Source: DATDDB01 sp035260545
GTDB lineage: Bacteria > Pseudomonadota > Gammaproteobacteria > Burkholderiales > Gallionellaceae
Length of the DNA stretch: 6,755 bases
Direction: 5' to 3'
Assembly: GCA_035260545.1 (NCBI GenBank)
Contig: DATFUZ010000029.1
Location: forward strand, 1 to 6,755
Below are positions 4,770-6,755 of this stretch, one piece after another. Position 1 is the first letter of the stretch; each line of letters begins with the position of its first letter. Both the position numbers and the translations under genes were made by a program. Below the pieces are notes generated by a model, which did not search any database, was not told where the DNA came from, and worked only from the letters and a program-made list of their open reading frames with translations.

Positions 4770-5189
4770 ATGAACTATGCGGCCAAATTGGCAAAGGAAA
4801 AAGGCGGGGGATATGTCGTGACTTTTCGAGACATACCCGAGGCAATTACACAAGGCGATACCAAGGAAGAGGCGTTGGCAATGGCGCTTGACGCGCTAAT
4901 CACCGCGATGGACTTCTACTTTGAGGATAAACGTCCGGTACCGGCACCCTCCAAGGCCCGCGCCGGCGAGCGACTGGTACAGTTGCCGCCGAGCGTTTCG
5001 GCGAAGGTGCTGCTTCTGAACGAGATGGTCAGGCAGAAGGTGACGGCATCACAACTATCCCGCCTCTTGGGCATGAAGCGCGCGAGCGATGCCCAGCGTC
5101 TTACAGACCTTCATCACGCAACGAAGATCGATGCAATCGCGGAGGCCATGGATAAATTGGGGAAGCGGCTGACTGTTCGCGTCTGCTAA
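4770..5189 (+). CDS. hicB: HicB antitoxin and autorepressor, 139 aa
   Basis: HicB binds and blocks HicA and represses the operon. Residues 1-60 form the partial RNase H-like HicB domain: MNYAAKL, GGGYVVTFRDIPEAITQGDT, then the ALDALITAMDFYFED helix. These match E. coli HicB closely as I recall it (GGYMVSFVDIPEALTQGET, DALLTAFDFYFED). Residues 75-125 carry a helix-turn-helix (VSAKVLLLNEMV, ASQLSRLLGM, LHHATKIDAI), the DNA-binding part of this HicB class. The start at 4770 is set by GGAGGG at 4759-4764, 5 nt before the ATG; an upstream in-frame extension from 4749 has no ribosome site. The length of 139 aa is nearly that of the E. coli protein. It is in one operon with hicA, and the promoter palindrome is its likely target. 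No damage is visible, so the pair looks functional. Confidence 0.96.
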   Translation: MNYAAKLAKEKGGGYVVTFRDIPEAITQGDTKEEALAMALDALITAMDFYFEDKRPVPAPSKARAGERLVQLPPSVSAKVLLLNEMVRQKVTASQLSRLLGMKRASDAQRLTDLHHATKIDAIAEAMDKLGKRLTVRVC

Positions 5190-5195
5190 AGGAAA

Positions 5196-5212
5196 GCGCG
5201 CCTTGGGTGCGC
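5196..5212 (+). terminator. Weak terminator-like hairpin after hicB
   Basis: GCGCGCC (5196-5202) pairs with GGTGCGC (5206-5212) around TTG, with one G-T pair, starting 7 nt after the hicB stop. The following AATTCTTC is only weakly T-rich, so intrinsic termination is uncertain. Confidence 0.4.
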
Positions 5213-5565
5213 AATTCTTCGGGCTGATTCGAAGGGCTATCTGTATCAATCGAGTCTGAGCCGGAGGTCGCCTCGCCTGCCCCCGCAACGGCGAACTGCG
5301 GCATCGGGAGATGCTGGATTACAAGACCTGCCCCCGGAGTTCCGGAGTTCTATTGCCTTGCCGGCGTTTGCCGCCGTGCTGTTCCGCGGGGTGGCCAAAT
5401 TCATGTCTCGGCACCAGCCGTAGCAGTTGGGAGAGGACGATGTTATGATGCGCCACGGCCTGATACCTCCAAAATGATCAATGAGTTGTGGTGACCCTAT
5501 TGTATCGTTTCAGATGTGCATCAGGCCTCTTTCGTTTCAATTATCTGGGACAGCAGTGAGTCGGA

Positions 5566-5594
5566 CCCCGTTTATTCGGGGCCCCGCTTATTCG
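5566..5594. repeat. Tandem 13-nt repeat with internal hairpin
   Basis: CCCCGTTTATTCG (5566-5578) recurs with one change as CCCCGCTTATTCG (5582-5594), a 16-nt period. The first copy also folds as CCCCG-TTTATT-CGGGG (5566-5581). Such a short structured repeat can be a protein-binding site or the end of an insertion sequence; nothing here decides which. Confidence 0.5.
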
Positions 5595-5692
5595 CTTAAT
5601 TAGGCATATGATGATTTCTGGTCACCGATATTAGGGGTGCATCGAAGCGCCTCTCCGAGCATGCCAGACCAGATCGCAGTATTCGCGTTCGG

Positions 5693-5713
5693 CACTATTA
5701 GCTGACGATAGTG
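5693..5713. promoter_or_regulatory. Inverted repeat upstream of the Adhesin_E-like gene (possible operator)
   Basis: CACTAT (5693-5698) and ATAGTG (5708-5713) are perfect arms around 9 nt, 60 bp before the next start codon. TATCCT (5714-5719) follows directly and could serve as a poor -10, but no -35 at the right distance was found. Its position suits a regulator site; this is a guess. Confidence 0.3.
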
Positions 5714-5772
5714 TATCCTTCACCTTGATTTACGTGGACCGTGCAAATTCACTACTGCATAGCGGAGGGATC

Positions 5773-6753
5773 ATGATAAGAGCTGCTGTGTTTTCATTGA
5801 TGATGATGTGTTATTTGTCGACCCAGGCAGCCGATTGGTATTTCTTTCCGACGGTGCAATCATCGCACGAGGTGTACTTCTTTGACCGAGACTCCGTTGT
5901 AAAGCATGGCAGCACCGTTACCGTATGGGACAAGTCGGTCCACGATGAAAGCTATCCAGCCGACAATGGCGTACATTCGCTTACGGCGCGAGATCGCTTT
6001 CAATGTCGCGATCGAACTCTTCAGAGCTTGTCGTGGGTCACGTACAACAAATCCGGCGAGGTTCTATTCAGCATGACCACGCCGCAGGCCGCATCTCAAA
6101 TAGTTCCGGGTACCATTGGCGAGTCGATGCTTTCGGTGGTCTGCAGCAAAAAGTTTCCAAACGTCAAGGGAGGTGCGCTCTACAACCCGGTAAATGGAAA
6201 TGATGTTGATGCCGCCGCCGAAACCTACTTTGCAGATGAGGCAAGCAAAAAGATAGATGCAGCGCCAGCCGACCCCGATTGGTATTTTCTGCCGAGATAC
6301 ATGACCGAGCATAATACTGCATTATTCATCGACGCCAATTCCGTGAAGAAAGGCGAGGATGGCGTACTGGTGTGGTCGTTGCTCGTATTCAAGGAACAGT
6401 CTCCGGATATGTCTGCAGTAGGACAGTGGGATCGGTATTCCTGCCCCAATTTCACGCTCAGAGATACACGTGCCACGTTTTACGGTGGGCGGGGAAAGTT
6501 CCTGTTTACGACGATTGATCATCGAGGGGAGGTGCCGATTTTGCCTGGATCGGTATCCGAAAGCATCGAAGAAATAGTGTGCAGCACCGATTTTCCCAAG
6601 CCCGGGCATGCTGACGCTTACGTGCACATAGACAAGAATGACCCATATGCGTTCGCCCAGCTTATGTATGCGCGAGCTACGGATGACAAAGACCATAAAT
6701 GGGAACAACTGCCTGACGCGCCACGCTCGAAGAAATACAAGCAAAAGAAATAG
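5773..6753 (+). CDS. Exported protein with two tandem Adhesin_E-like (surface-adhesin protein E) domains, 326 aa
   Basis: The ATG at 5773 has GGAGGG (5764-5769) just upstream and opens a signal peptide, MIRAAVFSLMMMCYLSTQA, with cleavage near A19/A20. An open frame from TTG 5725 has no such signals. The mature protein repeats one domain. Copy 1 spans about residues 21-124 (DWYFFPT, YFFDRDSV, VTVWDKSV, RDRFQCRDRTL, SMLSVVC). Copy 2 spans about 169-270 (DWYFLPR, LFIDANSV, VLVWSLLV, WDRYSCPNFTL, IEEIVC). Each copy has two cysteines exactly 46 residues apart (C78-C124, C224-C270), which suggests one disulfide per domain. The pattern (aromatic strand, 'DxxS(V/I)', 'VxVW', 'C' and a closing 'C') resembles the Adhesin_E family, small secreted proteins of Gram-negative bacteria named from a Haemophilus adhesin that binds host laminin and vitronectin. 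Binding cannot be inferred here. The C-terminal tail is basic (RSKKYKQKK). Codon use is less GC-biased than in gltX. Confidence 0.8.
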   Translation: MIRAAVFSLMMMCYLSTQAADWYFFPTVQSSHEVYFFDRDSVVKHGSTVTVWDKSVHDESYPADNGVHSLTARDRFQCRDRTLQSLSWVTYNKSGEVLFSMTTPQAASQIVPGTIGESMLSVVCSKKFPNVKGGALYNPVNGNDVDAAAETYFADEASKKIDAAPADPDWYFLPRYMTEHNTALFIDANSVKKGEDGVLVWSLLVFKEQSPDMSAVGQWDRYSCPNFTLRDTRATFYGGRGKFLFTTIDHRGEVPILPGSVSESIEEIVCSTDFPKPGHADAYVHIDKNDPYAFAQLMYARATDDKDHKWEQLPDAPRSKKYKQKK

Positions 6754-6755
6754 GG

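Larger units (their letters stand above)
5213..5772. other. 560-nt region without a convincing gene
   Basis: All six frames are broken into short pieces and none has both a ribosome site and a recognisable product. Visible items are an 8-bp tandem repeat CCGGAGTT (5334-5349), a duplicated CCCCG-YTTATTCG motif at 5566-5594 and an inverted repeat at 5693-5713. Base composition shifts from GC-rich on the left to more AT-rich on the right, as at a junction. It may be the eroded end of a mobile element, but no transposase remnant was recognised. Confidence 0.5.

Noticed and set aside
5316..5328. tRNA-Thr-like anticodon motif on the minus strand (CTTGTAA loop)
   Set aside because: The flanking stem has mismatches, and no T-arm or acceptor can be drawn, so it is probably chance.
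5725..5772. TTG-initiated extension of the Adhesin_E-like protein
   Set aside because: The ATG at 5773 has a strong Shine-Dalgarno and begins directly with a signal peptide.
1..6755. CRISPR array, riboswitch or rRNA
   Set aside because: No regularly spaced repeats, no recognisable riboswitch core and no rRNA sequence were seen on either strand.

Overview
The window looks like a stretch of a GC-rich proteobacterial chromosome. The glutamyl-tRNA synthetase reads like a betaproteobacterial (Burkholderiales-like) enzyme. That placement rests on remembered family resemblance and was not tested by a search.

Left part (1-1550): the window opens inside the C-terminal end of a REP-associated (Transposase_17 / IS200-like, RAYT) transposase on the + strand. 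Next is a 403-residue exported protein of unknown function (315-1526). It is convergent with a two-gene minus-strand unit, and a T-tract-free hairpin lies over its stop codon.

Core part (1551-3475): gltX (minus strand, 464 aa) is followed 50 nt downstream by a 95-residue protein with three CxxC motifs, probably a zinc ribbon. gltX is divergent from an intact tRNA-Val(CAC). The two predicted sigma-70-type promoters nearly touch, with 3 nt between their -35 boxes.

Accessory part (3476-6755): downstream of tRNA-Val the sequence becomes a patchwork. It holds a small coiled-coil protein gene, a decayed second tRNA-Val copy (50-nt 3' portion matching 46/50), a strong intrinsic terminator, the 3' remnant of a tRNA-Leu(TAA), and a hicA-hicB type II toxin-antitoxin pair. 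The hicAB promoter carries a 7-bp-arm palindrome. After that come about 580 nt without a convincing gene, then an exported protein made of two Adhesin_E-like repeats. No integrase is present. The tRNA remnants, the toxin-antitoxin pair and the less GC-rich coding sequence suggest an eroded tRNA-associated insertion hotspot.

The most notable structure is the arrangement around tRNA-Val. The intact tRNA has no terminator after it. A canonical terminator instead sits just after the degenerate tRNA-Val copy 706 bp downstream, as if a small unit had been inserted into, or duplicated with, the tRNA gene. No wholly new multi-gene system can be asserted from the sequence alone.
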